Origin: Monosporascus cannonballus
Lineage: Eukaryota; Ascomycota; Sordariomycetes; Xylariales
DNA: 64,000 nt
Assembly (NCBI GenBank): GCA_004154925.1
Contig: QJNS01000105.1
Location: 1-64,000 of the forward strand
Direction: 5' to 3'
The position numbers and the translations under genes were made by a program. Position 1 is the first letter of the stretch, and each line of letters starts with the position of its first letter. Below are positions 44,955 to 59,525 of the stretch, in pieces. Below the pieces are notes generated by a model that ran no database searches, was not told the origin of the DNA, and saw only the letters and a list, made by a program, of their open reading frames with translations.

Positions 44955-46640
44955 TGAAGGGGCACAAAGATCTGTGTATTGAGGCGGTGGAGACTCCTGG
45001 GCACACGAAACCGCGTGCGAGTGGATAGGATTACATGCGATGAGCATACTGAACTGGCTCAAAAGAGAGATGTGGAGAGCGATTACATAGCGAGGACGCG
45101 CACCGGTCTTGGGGAACTATATCAGTGCAAGCAGCCAGGTTCCCTAAGGTATTGATGGCGCTGCGGTGGCCAGGGCGTTCCACCACCATAGGCCAACAGA
45201 CGCAAAGGCTATTCCAGCCCATAAATCAAGGAAGACGCGGCATGGGCTGGGCGATGAGGCAGTTCTCATAGACCAGCTGGTGCCCCTGAGCCGGTATGTA
45301 GCACCTAACATACCATGTCAGTTGGAGAGCGGCGTGTCGGCCGTTTCGGTCGAGTTTAGATGGGAAACTGTCTTCGGATTAGGTAGAGAGAAGAATGAGC
45401 TCAAGAGCAGCTTTACTGATACGGGCGCCGATATGGCTTTTGTCTATTTGCATTAGCTCCCATGGCCGCCATCTCGCGATATACCAGGGCGCTCTATTAA
45501 ATAGGAATGCGTCGCCAAGCTCCCTGCCGTCGGCGCCCTTGCTATGGCTTCTATAAACTTACTGGTCCACTTGGAACTGCATATACTCACAAAGCGACTA
45601 GACCCCGCTTAAATCCGTATCGGCTCCACAGTACATATTTGTTATGACGAAAGCGCCATCATGAAATTAGAAGGATAACCAGGCCTGCTTAAAGCCTGAA
45701 GAGATAGAAGCATGTCTCCGAATTCATCGCTTGTAAGGTTGGAGAGCGTATGGCTGATCTCGGCAGGAGCGGAAGCCAGGACGGGAACAGCACTCGAGCT
45801 ATGAGAAGATGTTGCCGAAAGGTTACGTCGTATGGTCCAACTCTGTCTCCCTACCTCCCGACCCACTCTGTTCAAATTCCACTTCAGTAAATTTACAAGT
45901 CCCCAGGGGTATACCGTGTTAGGTACCTCCGCCGAGTCCCACTATAACGCCAGGTAAACTTGTAAAACGAATCTATACAGGAATAAACAAGCGCCGACGG
46001 TTTGCGAACAATTGCCGTTATCGCAAGATAATCGAAACTACATCTTAGCCGGGATATTAATATATATTCCATGTAACCTCAATAGCCATCCACTAGCAGG
46101 TGCAACTGGAGATTATATTAAAGTCCGGCGAGGGGTCTATATATCTGTGGTTTCTCCCAGATAAGTGAAAGAGCGTCAAGTTTCGGACTGTTATCAATAG
46201 ATGGGTTGTCTTGCCACTCTGACCTTCCAAAACAATTTGACGTCTACATTTCTAGCGTTATACAACATATGGTAGACCAGGGGAGGAAACTAAGAATATC
46301 CCTTGAAGGTGTAGAATTGATCGCTTCCTTGTAAGTATGAGACAGAAAGTCAAACAGAGGCTACCCGGCCATCCTAGTAGGCTGGGGACGCCATAACTAT
46401 GTAGTCAGAGAGGTTTGGGTCATCTAGCTACCCCTTTTTCTAACTCCTATTTGCTACAAGGATAGCTCACGGATGACCTTGCCTTACGAATTTGTGCCTG
46501 TACTACTAATACGTACAACGACTGGCAGATGTTAAGGTATAAGGCGACCCCCCTACCAACGCCCCATCCCCTCAACGCGCCACTCATTTTTGAAGCTATC
46601 GCCATAACAACCTTTCCATACAAATAACAATATCTTAACA
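44955..46640. other. gene-free edge of the housekeeping island
   Basis: Normal composition falling to AT-rich at about 46.62 kb. Frames of 60-96 codons show no domain. A minus frame at 45642-45875 (LSNLTSDEFGDMLLSLQAL) is mildly protein-like but isolated. Confidence 0.45.
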
Positions 46641-48729
46641 ATTACTTAATTAATTAGTTCCATACTACGTAAAACGTATAATAATGTAATCCATTTTTAC
46701 CTCGTTATTTTTTTCGTTTCCAGAAGGTTCGTTTTACTGTTAATTTTGCCGAATAACGAGAAAGCGTTTTTTCGCAAAGGCTTTTAGCCTTATTTTTACC
46801 TTCCTAACCGAAATCATTTTTACAAAATCCTTATTTAATTCGAGCTATACCTTTTTACGTACTTTAAGCTTCGCTTTTTTAACAACTATAATTAATTAAT
46901 TATAGTGAATTTGGGCAATTATAAATTTAATAATTTTATTATTAAACTCTTTAACGAACTTATAGAATAAAAAGCGAACGGTAAGATTTTTATATATTAA
47001 ATTAATTTTTATTACAGATTTTTGAAACCGAATTAATTTCTTAAATAATTTAGACGTATTAAGATTAAAAATAATTATTTAGATTAGAAAATTAAGATAT
47101 TTTAAAATACAAATCGATTTTTAGGTGGATATATTTTTTGCCTTTTTTATTTTAACAAATTTATTATTTAATGTTTTCGCCTTATTAATAAAACCTAAAT
47201 TTAACACTCTTTAATTATTTATAATATATTTTAAAATTATTATAACTCTTTTTTACGTTTATAAAAACGCTTAAAGGAAATCGGTTTTATTAATAATTTC
47301 GGAAATTCGCCCGTACTAATATTCTAAGAACTAATAACAGAACTTTGGCTTTAAAATAAAAAATATATTTATATTTAAAATTGATAAAATATAAAAGAGA
47401 TAAATAAGCAAGAAATTAATATATATTTTATTTTAAAAATACGTTTAACTAAAATTTTCCGTGATGTAGCTATTATAGACGTCGATTATTAATAAGTTTT
47501 ATTCGACCGGGTTTTCGAGTTTAATATAAAAAATAAACATTTCGCGGAATTATTTTAACCGAATTTCAATATTCGTTTAAACGTTTTTTAATATAATAAA
47601 ATACTAGATTTCGTATATTTTATCGTCTAAATCAAGAAATTATTATTATTATATATTAATATTGTTCAAAATTACAAGAAATAATAACGAACGTCTGTGA
47701 ATATTACTATGAGCAATTATAATAATCTATTTCTTTTTAAACGTATTTTTAAAAAAGATACTTTTTTTAAAAGCTTTTTCGAAAACAAAAAAGTTCTTAT
47801 CTATACTTTCTATTATTTCGATTTTGTTCGCGTTATATCGGTTTTTCTATATAATAATCTTAACTTTCTATAAAGTGAAATAATCGAATAAAATATTAAT
47901 AAAATTTGAGAAAACGTTATTTAAACATTTATAATCGATTATCGTATTTTTAAAAATATTAATTTCAAAATATTAATGTAAAATTGTAACGAACGTGTTA
48001 TTTATTTACCTAGAAGTATAAGCAGTATTCGAAATAAAGTCTTGATTCACAGATAACAACAAGGCAAGAAATAATTTAGTAGTTTATTTGTTAAAAAGAA
48101 TTAAAAACTTTTTCTACAATAACAAACGGCTGTTTTTAGCTATAAGCTTAAATTGATAATTAAAAAGCGAAAACTAAGTAGATATTATTTATAGAAAAAA
48201 CCGATGTATTATATATTTTAATTTTTAAAATAAGTATATCGTAAATTTATACAATATATCTAATTTGTTTAATTTATCAAATTACTTAAATTGTATTAAT
48301 TAGGCTAAGAAGCCTTATCCAGAATTTAGCCGAAGTAGGTTTACATTAGATCTTAAATGTAAATTTTTTAAAAAATAGGAAACTTTATTTTTATAATATT
48401 ATTTTCTCTTTTTAAGAATTTTTGTCCTAAAAATAAAAACTCTAAATAGTTATTTTACTTTATTGATAAAACTCTTTTAGAAATGTTTTAATTGATTTTA
48501 TCATAATAAGCCGTATATAAAAGAAAAGAAAATTCGTCTAAATTAATGTAAAGCACGTAATAATTATACAAATTTTATTAAAAAGTTTTATTTACAGATT
48601 TTTTTGTTCGAATTATATTAGTTTTAGAAAATTCGATTATTTTTTTATAATTAACATTTCTAGTTATATTTATTGTATTTAATATTAGCGGTTAACTTGC
48701 GACGTTTTAGATATAAATTTGTTGATAAA
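46641..48729. repeat. AT-rich, RIP-mutated DNA, probable transposon remnant
   Basis: Extremely AT-rich, dominated by TA, AA and TT steps, with no frame over 60 codons. I recognise no protein block. It abuts the left LTR of element B. Because B appears to be inserted between matching 5-bp flanks, this may be the displaced end of the element at 55531-59525, but I could not show homology. Confidence 0.5.
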
Positions 48730-48917
48730 TATAAAAGGCTTCACCTGAGCGGTCTGTAATCAGTTGCCAATGAGAGTTTTTTTTCTAGCTAAAGAGAAAA
48801 GAAAGAGAAGATAAAAATACAGTTATATATGTTCGTATATAAGGCGCTACGTTAGTGCTGCTTGGTACCGGCGTTTGTCCGGTGCTCCATAATAAGGCTT
48901 TATATAGCCCTATTACA
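48730..48917 (-). repeat. 3' LTR of element B
   Basis: Collinear with 55344-55530. It shares unmutated blocks such as CGGCGTTTGTCCGGTGCTC. Differences from the other copy are mainly transitions in both directions, so both copies were hit by RIP. Confidence 0.87.
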
Positions 48918-48935
48918 TTACCCCTTATCTTTCCT
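48918..48935 (-). promoter_or_regulatory. polypurine tract of element B
   Basis: The minus strand reads a purine-rich run (AGGAAAGATAAGGGGTAA) immediately before the 3' LTR. This is the expected position of the plus-strand primer for reverse transcription. Confidence 0.6.
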
Positions 48936-51900
48936 AAAAAGGGGTTAATTTATTATAAGATTAATAATTATATTAATCTTTAGTTTTTAATTAATCGGAA
49001 ATTCGGAAATTTATTAACTTTCCAATTAGGCCTAGCTTAAGTAATTAATTATAAGTTAATTATATATTAAATAGATTTATATATAAAAATGCGCTTACGT
49101 TTTTACTTATTTTAATTTTTTTATAATAATAATTTAATTCGGTAAATTAAGTTTTATTAATATTTATTATAATATTTTTATACGTTATTTTATAATAACT
49201 TAAAAATTAATTAATATATTATAACGTTACGAAACTGCCTTATAAAAAGAATATTTTTATATTTTCGAGTTTTTTTGGTAAGTCAAAATCAGCCAAAACT
49301 TTTCGTATATTACGTATTTACGTTATCCTAGACGAATATCTTATTTATATTTGCAATATGCCTTAATTTACTTATATAGTTCGTTTTATTAAAAACTTAA
49401 ATATATTTTATTTAAATTAACAAAATATATAATTTATTTATATATTATTTATTTATTATTTTTAAAATACTTATTATTATAGGCAAAAAAGCAATCCGTT
49501 ACTAAATTTACATTAAATATAATTATAAATATCTTAAAATAAGTTTTTTATTTTTATTAATATATTTTTTAATTTAATTCTTATATAATTTGCAGATATT
49601 CCCGAATTTTGTTAAGCGGTTAACGCGTTTTGCAAAATTACTTTTAATTACAATTACCAAAACTTTGGTAAATTTGCTTTCCTTACGTATTTTTTATATT
49701 ATTCTTTTGTTATTAACCTTAGTTTAACGGTTATCTGTACTTAAAAACAGGCAGGTGTCGAAATTTTATATTTACGTTTTAAATTTTTGTATATCGTTCG
49801 TTTCGAAGTAAATTTACGTTTTCAACTCTTGGCTTATATATTATTTATATATAGGTTAAATTGCCGGTTTTGCCGGTTTTTCCGCCTTACGTAAAAAAAA
49901 CATATTAAGTATAAAAATAAAAAATCCCGTTATATAAATTTGTTTTACGATATTTCCGCGCCTTTTTTATGCCGTTTATTAATTTACGTTATAAGTTAAA
50001 TTAATAGCCGTTAATACTTAAATTATTAACGTTTTTGAAAATTTCGTAATTATAATTTAAATAATTAAAAAAATCTCGGTTTTGCCGGAATTTAATATAA
50101 ATCAAACCGAATAATTACGCGTTTTAAGTACGTAATTTCCGTATAACGTTAACGCTGTAAATTCATAAAGTAAATCGTTAAATTTATAGGTTTTTAAAAA
50201 TAATTAAATAATTTCGTAATTAATATATTATCTTTGCAATTTTTATTTTTTAATATGTTTTATTTATAAATAACGGAAATATTATTCTAACGCTTATTTG
50301 CAAATTATTTAAGGTTATTTTTAAACAACTTTTCCAAGTTTCCTATATTACTTACGTACCGTCCGGCCGGTGTTTTTAAGCTGAATTTTTACTCATTTAC
50401 TTTCGAGTAATATATTGGATTTAATATCCGTTATTAATAATTATATTGCTATATTTATTTTTGAATTATTGTAAAACCGCCGTATTTGCGAATTTTTCAA
50501 ACGGTTTCCAAATCGATTTTGCATAACTTAATTATTTTATATAAATTTAATATATAAAACTTTTTTTTATTTTTTTGGTCCGGTTTTAGAAAATATTTTT
50601 AATTTTGAATTTTAGTTTATTATTTTTTTTTAAAAAATAATAAAAAGTGGTTATGTATTTGCGTTAATTTAAGACGGTAAAGGGTTACGGTTTACGCATT
50701 TTAATAAATTAGCGTAAAAGCAGTTATAATTTTTTTTAAATATATTTAATTTAATAATTTAAAAATTAATTATTTTAATTACTTAATATTTGGCTTAAAA
50801 GTATTTTTATTTTTTTCGAGAATTAAAAAATGGTAATATTCTTTAGAGATAATTAGATTTTATTATTAACTTCGTATTTTTCGACGGAAAAACGACGTTT
50901 ATTTGTTATTTATTTCTAGGTTTGCTAAGCCGCCGCTATTACGATTCAAGCGAATTTCGTATTTTTTCGTAATTTCTTAAAGAAATTTTCCGTTTTTGTA
51001 CGTAAATCTTTTTTAACTGTCGAATTACTTTTTACTTAGGGAATTAAGTTAATATAATATTTATAAAACAGGAAAAAAAAATTAATTTTATTAAAATTAT
51101 ATTTCGGTTATTAATTATACATATTGCCGTCGGACAAAGCTTATTTTACTTTTTATAAATACGTTACGAAAATTTGTAAATAAATTAATACCTTTTAATT
51201 AATTTCTTTTCGTAATATTATCGGTTTTTAGATAATATACGATAAAAAAGCGTTACTTTATTTTTATTAATTTATAAAATCTGGTTCAGAATTTTCTTAT
51301 TTAATTAATCTTTTAATTATTTATAATAATCTTAAGAAAAATATGGAATTCTTAATATATTTTTACGAATACCTCGGTAAATATTTTTGCATTTATTATA
51401 CGTATCGTTTTTAGAATTATTATTTTAAATAATTAATTTATTAAAATTATTGAAAAATATGTGTCATATTTAAAAATAATTAATAAGTTAGTTATAAAAT
51501 CGATTGATAATTTGTTATAAAATCGTTCGGGAACCGGGAATAATTTTAATAATTTGTTTTCCTATTTTTTATACGTTTTTATGGCCGTATACGTTATAAT
51601 TCTTGCAGAATTATCTTATTATGAGATATATATCCGGCCAGAAAAAGATTTTCAAAAATATCGTTATCGTAACCTTTTTATTTAGGTAACTTATTATATG
51701 GAAATCATAAGTATTTTATATTAAAATTATTTTAAGTAATTTTTAATTTAAAATGTAAAAATATTTCCGCAATTAAAGAAAGTTTTTAACGTTTAAGGTA
51801 TATTTAACGATCGATATTAATAATTTTAGTTCCGTAAAAAAGTTGCATTTTTTTGTAATAATCTTAATAATACGGTCGTAATTTTTATTATGTTTTAATA

Positions 51901-52599
51901 TTACGTTTTAAAACCTTTAAAAATTTTCGTAATATTAAAATATTTACGTTTTTCGAAATAATTTATTATTTTTAATTTTAATATTATTAACCATTATTAT
52001 ATTTTTAATATATTTTTAACGTTTTGTAAACAATTTAAATAATTATTTATGTTTTATTAATTAAAATTTTCGTACGGTATTCCGGCAATTACTTTTTCTT
52101 ATAAACATATTTTATTCCTTGCGCGAAAATATATCGGCTTTAATATTTAAACGGCCGATACGGAATTCGAAATCAAAATTAAAACGAAATAACTTTTTTA
52201 ATTATTTTACTTAATATTCGTTTAATTTTTTATCATGTATTTCGTAATTAATTTTAACGAAATTTAATTTCTTAAAATAATAAATAATCGGGCATAATAT
52301 TTTTAATTTATTAATTTGAAATAAAAAATTTTCGTATATTACTTTGAAATAAATTATTTTTATTATTATAAATTTTTCGCAGTTTTATTATGTTAAAATC
52401 GGTTTTGTTATAAAGGCGTTTTTAAAACGTTTAAACGTTATTTCTTTTTTTCTCTTAATAATATAAGAATTTTTTTCGAATTAAAAATATTAACGGTACC
52501 GATATATCGGCGTAATAAATTATAAAGTTGCGGTAAAAATTTGCGAACCCCAGGAAATTTCGAATTTCCTTAAATATTTTAAAACCTTTTTATTTTTTA

Positions 52600-53115
52600 A
52601 TCGTACATAGCTTTTCGAGGTTTATTTATATTTCTTTCCCGGCGTTTATGATAAATCTCAGATATTTTGTCGTTTTTATAGCGAATTCACATTTAGAAAT
52701 ATCCAGATTTAAATCTGTTTTTCCTAAGCGGTTTAAAACCTTTTTTATTTTTTAAATATAATGTTTTTTAGATTCGGAAAAAATAAGAATATCGTCCATA
52801 TACGTTAAGTAAAAAACGTCGAAATATTCCTTTAAGATCTTATTAACGTATTGCTAGAAAATTACGAAAACCTTATATAAACCGAACGGTATTACTAAAT
52901 ATTTATATAAGTTAAAACGCGTTCGGAATACCGTTTTTTATCCGTTTTTTTCTTTAATTCTGATTTTACGAAACGTTATTCGGACATTTATTTTCATAAA
53001 TTACTTAGCATAAAAAATAATTTTATGGTTTTCGAACTAAAAGATAAAAAATAACGGTTTTTTTCGGTTATTATATTTAACGCCCGATAATCGTAGCAAA
53101 AACGTAACTTTTTTC
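52600..53115 (-). pseudogene. reverse transcriptase of element B (RIP-mutated)
   Basis: The minus strand reads FCYDYRALNIITEKNRYFL, then KTVFRTRFNLYKYLVIPFGL, then EYFDVFYLTYMDDILIFSES. These are the Ty3/gypsy RT blocks, and the catalytic YMDD (52791-52802) is intact at codon level. Stops interrupt the segments between blocks. Protease/gag should lie toward 55.3 kb and RNase H/integrase toward 49-51 kb, but they are too decayed for me to delimit. Confidence 0.8.
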
Positions 53116-55343
53116 CGAGTTTTTTTTTACAAATAGGACCGGAGCTTTTATAAGCAAATTATTTATGCGGATATATCTTTTATCTAAAAGTTCCGTCAGG
53201 GTTTTTCTTAAAGTTAACAACTTACCCCTAATTATATTATATAAAGGCCCTTATAACACTGACATTTTTTTCTTTATTTCGTCTTTACATAATAAAATTA
53301 TATGGTTTATTTCGGGATAAGGTAAGGATAAGACGTTACCTAAGTTTTTTGTCGAATAGTTTTCGAAATATTTTTAATTTAAATAGAAGTTTTTCGTTAA
53401 TTTTTATTTTTTTTCTTAAGCATTAATACCTTATTAATATCGGCCAAAATAATTGAAAAAGCTATAGTTTCTATTTAATCTCTTTAATTTTTTTTATTTT
53501 CCGAAATTCCGCCTTAAAAACGGCAGTTAAAGTTTTTTTCGCTTTGTAAATTATTCGTATATTATTTTTTTGGGCCTCACACCTTTTTTCGTAAATCTTT
53601 ATATAATTTATTGCGTTTACCGTTAAAAAGTACTTTTATATTACATATACAACGTCATAATATTATATCTAAAAACTCTTTAAAATTAAGAAATAATTAA
53701 AGTTATTAATAATATACATAAATATTCTGGCTTTGAAACCGTCGATATCTATCTTTATATATATTATTTTCTTAATTTCTTTTCGCCGTTATCGGCTTTT
53801 TTTTCGAATTTTCTTAATTCGCATAATTTTATTAAAATATGCAATAACCTTAAGTATTTTATAAACGTTTCGCTTATTACGATAAAATATTTATATTCTT
53901 AATTAATAAATATTTTTACAAATTTGTTTAATTAATATATATATCGATAATAAATAAAATGCCGTTTATATTTTGTTTTGCAATTTTATTTCGGCCTAAA
54001 TCGCCTTTTATTTTCGAACGCGCTAATATTTAAAAGTTAATTTTTTTCTTTTTCGCTCTCGGATTTCAACTTTTTGTCCTTATACGCTTTTAACGAGTTA
54101 ATTTTTCCTTACGGTTTTTTTACTAGTAAAAACGGATAACGGTTCACCTTATAATTAGGACGTTTATAACGTAAATAAAGGCTCTTTATTTTACGAACGT
54201 TTCGTTTTTTTAAATTACTTATTATACGTATTATTTCGGCATTAGAAATAAAGTTTAAGGTTTTTATTTTTGCCGTCCTATTGCCGAAATACCCGTTATA
54301 CTTATATCGTTATCTAGGTTATTTCTTATTTAATTATTACTGTTTAATTAAGTTATTAAAAAGTCATTAGTTTTTTTGCCGCATTATTTCTTTAAAACGT
54401 TCGGCAATTTCTATAATTTTATTTATTTATACATTATAACTTTTAAAAATATTTATTAAGATTAAAACTTAAGTAAACTTTTTATTTAATATTTCTTTTA
54501 AAAACGTAAATTTCGCTTTTGTTAATTAAATATTTTCTTTTCCGTATTTATTAACGTTATTTCGAATAAGAAATAAAATAACGAAAATTTCGCGTTATCG
54601 GCTTATTTTAAGTTTCGAAAACGTTCGGTTACCTTGTTTTATATTAATTATTATATTATTCGTATAATACCTAAAAAAACCGACAAAATTATAAGTATTT
54701 TTTAGGCTTTCGGTAATATAATAAGTAATAACTGTACGTTATATATTAATTTGAAACCTTTTATATATAATATTAAATTATTTACAAATTCTTTTATAAA
54801 AATAACGTTTATTTCGAATTTATAAGTTATAAATACATATTATCCGAGAAACCTTTTTTTATTCTATCGAATTTTTTCGGCCAGAATAACGCCTTTCGCT
54901 TAATTCCTGCTATTAATTCGGTTATTCGAATTATTTCTGCAAAATAACTTAATTATATTGCTAATCGTTATTAGGTTAAGGAAAAATCGGTATTTATAAA
55001 AGTTATTACGTTCCGAATTTATAACTAAATAATAAGTTTTTGCTAAATAATTAAGCCGTTTTTAAATTGTTTAGTTATTTATATTAGCTTTTTATTTGTC
55101 TTATATTATGCTTTTATATATTTACGAAATTGGGCTGCTTTTTTCTTATTTTTTTCGAACTGATAACTTATGCGTTATTTTATAGTTATTATCGAATTTA
55201 TTAAGGTTTTCGTTATAGCGCTAAATACCTTTTGTAATTCTGAGTCGATAAGAGCCCCTTATTAGGTTTCGTAAAAAGCGTTCGAAAATCCTAACATTTA
55301 ATCCCGAACGTTTTTTTTCTGCTAAATAATAAGCTAAAAAATA

Positions 55344-55530
55344 TGTAAAAGGCTTCACCTAAGCGGTTTGCAATCAGTTGCCAATAAAAATTTATTTGCT
55401 AGCTAAAGAAAAAAAAGAGGAAAATAAAAATATAATTATATATGTTCGCATATAAGGCGCTGCGCTAATGCTGCTTGATACCGGCGTTTGTCCGGTGCTC
55501 TATAATAAGGCTCCATACAGCCCTATCACA
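55344..55530 (-). repeat. 5' LTR of element B
   Basis: Plus-strand copy runs TGTAAAAGGCTTCACC...CCCTATCACA. Matches 48730-48917 along its whole length. Confidence 0.87.
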
Positions 55531-58500
55531 GTAAAAATTAGAAAAGAAAACGCGAACGTTTATAAAAAGAATTATATAAAAAAAGAATAAATTTAAAAAG
55601 CTTTTTAGTCGATTAAAAAGTTTGTACTTTTAATAAGATATTTTATAAAGAAAAATCTTTGCTATTTTAAAGAAAAACTATAAATTAAATGAATCAAAAA
55701 ATAAGAAAAGTTAATAAATAGTGTTATATAAACGAAAAATAAGCTCAGTTTATTTCCGAAATGGACGTTATTGCGGAAGCGTTTATTTTTTTCGATTAGA
55801 ATGTTGTAAGGTTGGATTTAAGCGGAGAATCGTTATCGTTCGCGATTTTAGCCGCGTTAGATACGATCGGTCAGAATTTTGGCGATGGAATGTTTTAATT
55901 AGGTCCGTTGCATTTATTAAGTAACTAAGTAGTTTTTAATTATTTTTCTTATATAATATTTTTTTGTTTAATTAAATATTCAACTTTATTTTTAACTATT
56001 TTAAAGTTTCGTATTTACTTAGTTTTGCATTTATTAAAAACTTTTAAGTTTTAGATTTTTTTAACGAGACGTTTTTAGGTATTGGTTTTAGTGAGAAAAT
56101 ATAAAAAATACGATGTATTCTTATAGTTTTAAATAATAATAATTAGTAGTTAGTTTTAGAAATAACTTTATTGATAAGTTTTTTCGTTTTAATTTCTAAA
56201 ATGTTTGACGCCATATTTTCTTTTTAATATAATAAATAAATTTTGTTTTTTTATTAAAATTAGTTTTTTTAGTTTTTTATAGTAACATCGAGTTATCTAT
56301 TACTAAAGAAATTACAATTTAATTTAGAAACGAGCTTGAATTATCTTGATTTTTATCGTTAATATTTATATTTTTAAGATTATTACAATAATCTTTGATA
56401 TTTTGCTAAGTTGTTATTTAAATTGTTTCGTTTTTTCATTATATCCGTATATTGTTGTATAAGAAAATACGCCTATATTTTCGTTCATCGATATATAAGG
56501 AGCGATCTATACTAGTAATAAAACTTTTAATTAATTATTTTGTTAGTAGTAAATATAATTTCGAAAGTATTATTTTAAAATTTGGTATAGTTTTTCGGTT
56601 TAGCTATCAGTGTAGGAATAATAAGTTGTTAAAAATTTAAGTTTAGTATTTATTTGCTTAAAAAATTAGCATCGAATTTTAAAGTAAAAAACGTATTTTT
56701 ATCAGAAATGATTTTTTCTAATATCTCGTATTTGTGAAGGTAATGTTTAATAAATGTATAAGCCAGTTAGTATCTTATTACGTTTATATTAAAAGATAGA
56801 AAATACCTATATTTAGTAAATTTGTTAATAATTATTTATATTTAGCCGTATTAGATTTTAAAAACTGGACTTTTAAATAAAAATAAACTTATAATAAAGC
56901 TTTAAATTACCTTATATAATTTTAAAAAAATGTATTTTTTTAAATAATCGTTTAAAGATTTTTAAAAAACTTTAAATGTCTGTATAATAAATTTTTATAA
57001 GATCTTTTTACGAACTGTTTTTGTTAATTTTTAAGAATATGGATTTTATCATAGTATAATAATTAATCTTTGAGTTATATACTTAGTTGTTAAACTTTTT
57101 TAAGATTTTTTATATCGTAAAAATTTAGAAATTATTTTAAAAGTTTATATTTTAGCTTTTTTATTATTTCGTATAATTATATAATGCTATACTTATTTTA
57201 TATTAATATTTGCATAATTTTATAAGGAATTTTAAAATCGAAATTTTTTTATAATAAAGAATATCTATTTAGATATTTTTTTTGATGTGGTATATTTTGA
57301 AGTCCAATCGTAACAGAAAAAGTATTCAAATTTTATGTCGTTTATTTTGCTTTTAAGTTTTCATAAATCGGGTAAAACTTTTGTTATTAAAGTAAATATC
57401 GAAAAGGTTTTTAATTTTGTTAAAAAAGGTTTTTATTTTTTAAAGTCGTTAATAATTGCTAAAATTTCTTTGTCGTAAATTGGATATTTAAATTTTACGT
57501 TTCGACATAATTTAGAATAATATATTATTTGATGTTACTTTTTATTATTTTTATTATTATTTTTGGATTAATTTTAAGACGTAATTTAGAGTATCGGTTC
57601 TTAATCGTTTTATTTTATAAATATGAGGTAATTCGATTACTAATCTTTTAATATATTTGGTTTTAAGTATATAGAAAGTTTTTTTTAGCTTTTTTCGAAA
57701 GTTTAAATTCTTTTTTAACATACTTTTTAATAATAAACTTCGTTAATAATTTAATTATGTTTTTATATTCCTAGATTAGGTTACGTATATAGTTTGTAAA
57801 TTTTAATATCTATTAAGTGTTTATAGCGTTTGTTTTATTTAGAATGGGCCAGTTTTTATTTATTTTTAATTTGAAATTTCGAATTTGAAAATAACTGGAA
57901 ACAAAAATAAATTCTAAAAAAAATTTAATTTTTATATATGTTATACGTTTTTGGCTGGATTAATTCGAATATTTGCTTCACCTAAAGTCCTAAGTATTTA
58001 AGCGATATATTGTTTATATTCCTTTAAAGTTTTTAAATAAATAAGAATATTATTGAAATAAAAAAATAAGAATTTATCTCGGAATTATTGAAAAATAGTT
58101 ATAATTAGACTTTGAAAACTGGCTAGAATATTAGTAAGTCTTATAGATATTACTCGATATTCGTAAAGTCTATATATTGTTCTAAGTATCGTTTTCTATT
58201 TTTTCTTTTTAGTTATTTTCATATAGTAATAACCGTCGCGAGAATTAAGTATCGTAAATTATTTTGCTTTATTAATATTTTTAAAGCATTTATAAGAGTT
58301 AGAAGATATTCGTTTTTGATTATAATGTCGTTTAACTATTTGTAATCGATTACTTTTTGATAAACCGAATATCTATTTTCGGCCATTTTTTGCTTATTAT
58401 TTTTTATTTTTAAAACTATAAAAACGAGATATCTAGAAAAAAAATTAAAAGGTTAGATGTATTTTGTTTTCAGATCAAATTGTATGTTTTTTTTATAAGG

Positions 58501-59525
58501 CTTTAAATCTTTTCGAGTTTATATACAAAATTTTGTTAGATTTATGATAATATCTTCTTTTAATAGATATCCGGTAATTTTATTCATTATATAGCGATAA
58601 TTTATATATTTTTTGTTTTTGAATAATTTAATAAAATTTTGATATTTTAAAGATATAATCGTAATTCAATTTGAGATTTGTATATATCGCATTATATAGT
58701 AGATGTTATAGTTATTTTCTTTTAGGCTTATTATATTTTTATTTTACGAAAACCCTTAATTTCTTTAATCAATATACGGAATACCGGATTTGAATTACGA
58801 CATTTTTATGATAATATCGTGCTTAGAGGTATCAGCGATATCTAGCAAAATTCGTTTTTAATGTTCTTAAATTTGTATTAGAGATTTTTTAGTTTTTCGA
58901 AAAATTTGATTATTTTGGTGTTTAGATGAAGTTTTATTTATTATAAGTAATTTATAACATTTTAATATGTATTTTTAAAAAATTAATATTTTTTTGTTAT
59001 TACAATAAAGATAAAATTGCTCTTTGTTCTTACGTTAATTATAACTTTAAATGTTTTATTATTATATTAAAAAGAAATCTTAATCTTATTGCATTTTTTT
59101 ATTATTTCTTATAAGGCGTTATAAATCAAGATTTTTTAATATTTGAATTTCGAAATTTTTAAACCTTTTTAATTTTTAATATCGTTTAACTTAAGTGAAT
59201 TTTTATTCGCGAGCTTTTTTAATAATATATAGTATATTAATTATTTTTATATCTATATTATATTTTCTTGCTATATTTATATTACGTTTTTAAAATTAAG
59301 TTTATTTTCAAAAGAAAAATATTTTTTCTTTGTTTATTTTTGGATTTTATACTTTTCGAATTATGGGATTAAAAGGATAAATTTTCGAAAAAAGTGTTTT
59401 TATGTTTAGGAGCTTATATTAAACGCAAAACGTCGGAAAGTAATACAAATATTTTGTAATATTGCCTTTTGATTTTATTTTAATTCGGAGTGTAAATAAT
59501 AAAACTTAGTATACTTTAGCTATCG
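55531..59525 (-). mobile_element. Ty3/gypsy retrotransposon remnant C (minus strand)
   Basis: A second minus-strand gypsy element distinct from B. Reverse transcriptase lies at about 58.0-58.4 kb with FFYFNNILIYLKTLKE (motif codons at 58043-58060), where the catalytic YxDD has become YFNN. Integrase lies at about 56.5-56.86 kb with INKFTKYRYF, LAYTFIKH and IISDKNT blocks. The IN-after-RT order on the minus strand fits Ty3/gypsy. LTRs were not found. Its right end is cut or bordered by element D at 59,526 and its left end by element B. Very low CpG and frequent TAA codons indicate heavy RIP. Confidence 0.72.

Larger units (their letters stand above)
48730..55530 (-). mobile_element. Ty3/gypsy LTR retrotransposon B, full length, RIP-mutated
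   Basis: 6.8 kb, the normal size for the family, with paired LTRs of 187-188 bp (48730-48917 and 55344-55530). Orientation is minus: reverse transcriptase is read on the minus strand, and a purine tract (minus strand of 48918-48935, AGGAAAGATAAGGGG) lies directly upstream of the left LTR, which is therefore the 3' LTR. On that strand the LTR begins TGTAATAGGG. Flanks ATAAA (48725-48729) and GTAAA (55531-55535) fit a 5-bp target duplication with one RIP transition. All frames are broken by stops. Confidence 0.87.

Noticed and set aside
24475..45000. Secondary-metabolite or other functional gene cluster
   Set aside because: The genes are unrelated housekeeping functions with mixed orientation; there is no synthase, regulator or transporter grouping.
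48841..48917. Repeated GGCGTTTGTCCGGTGCTC as a regulatory or CRISPR-like repeat
   Set aside because: The two copies are the two LTRs of one retrotransposon.
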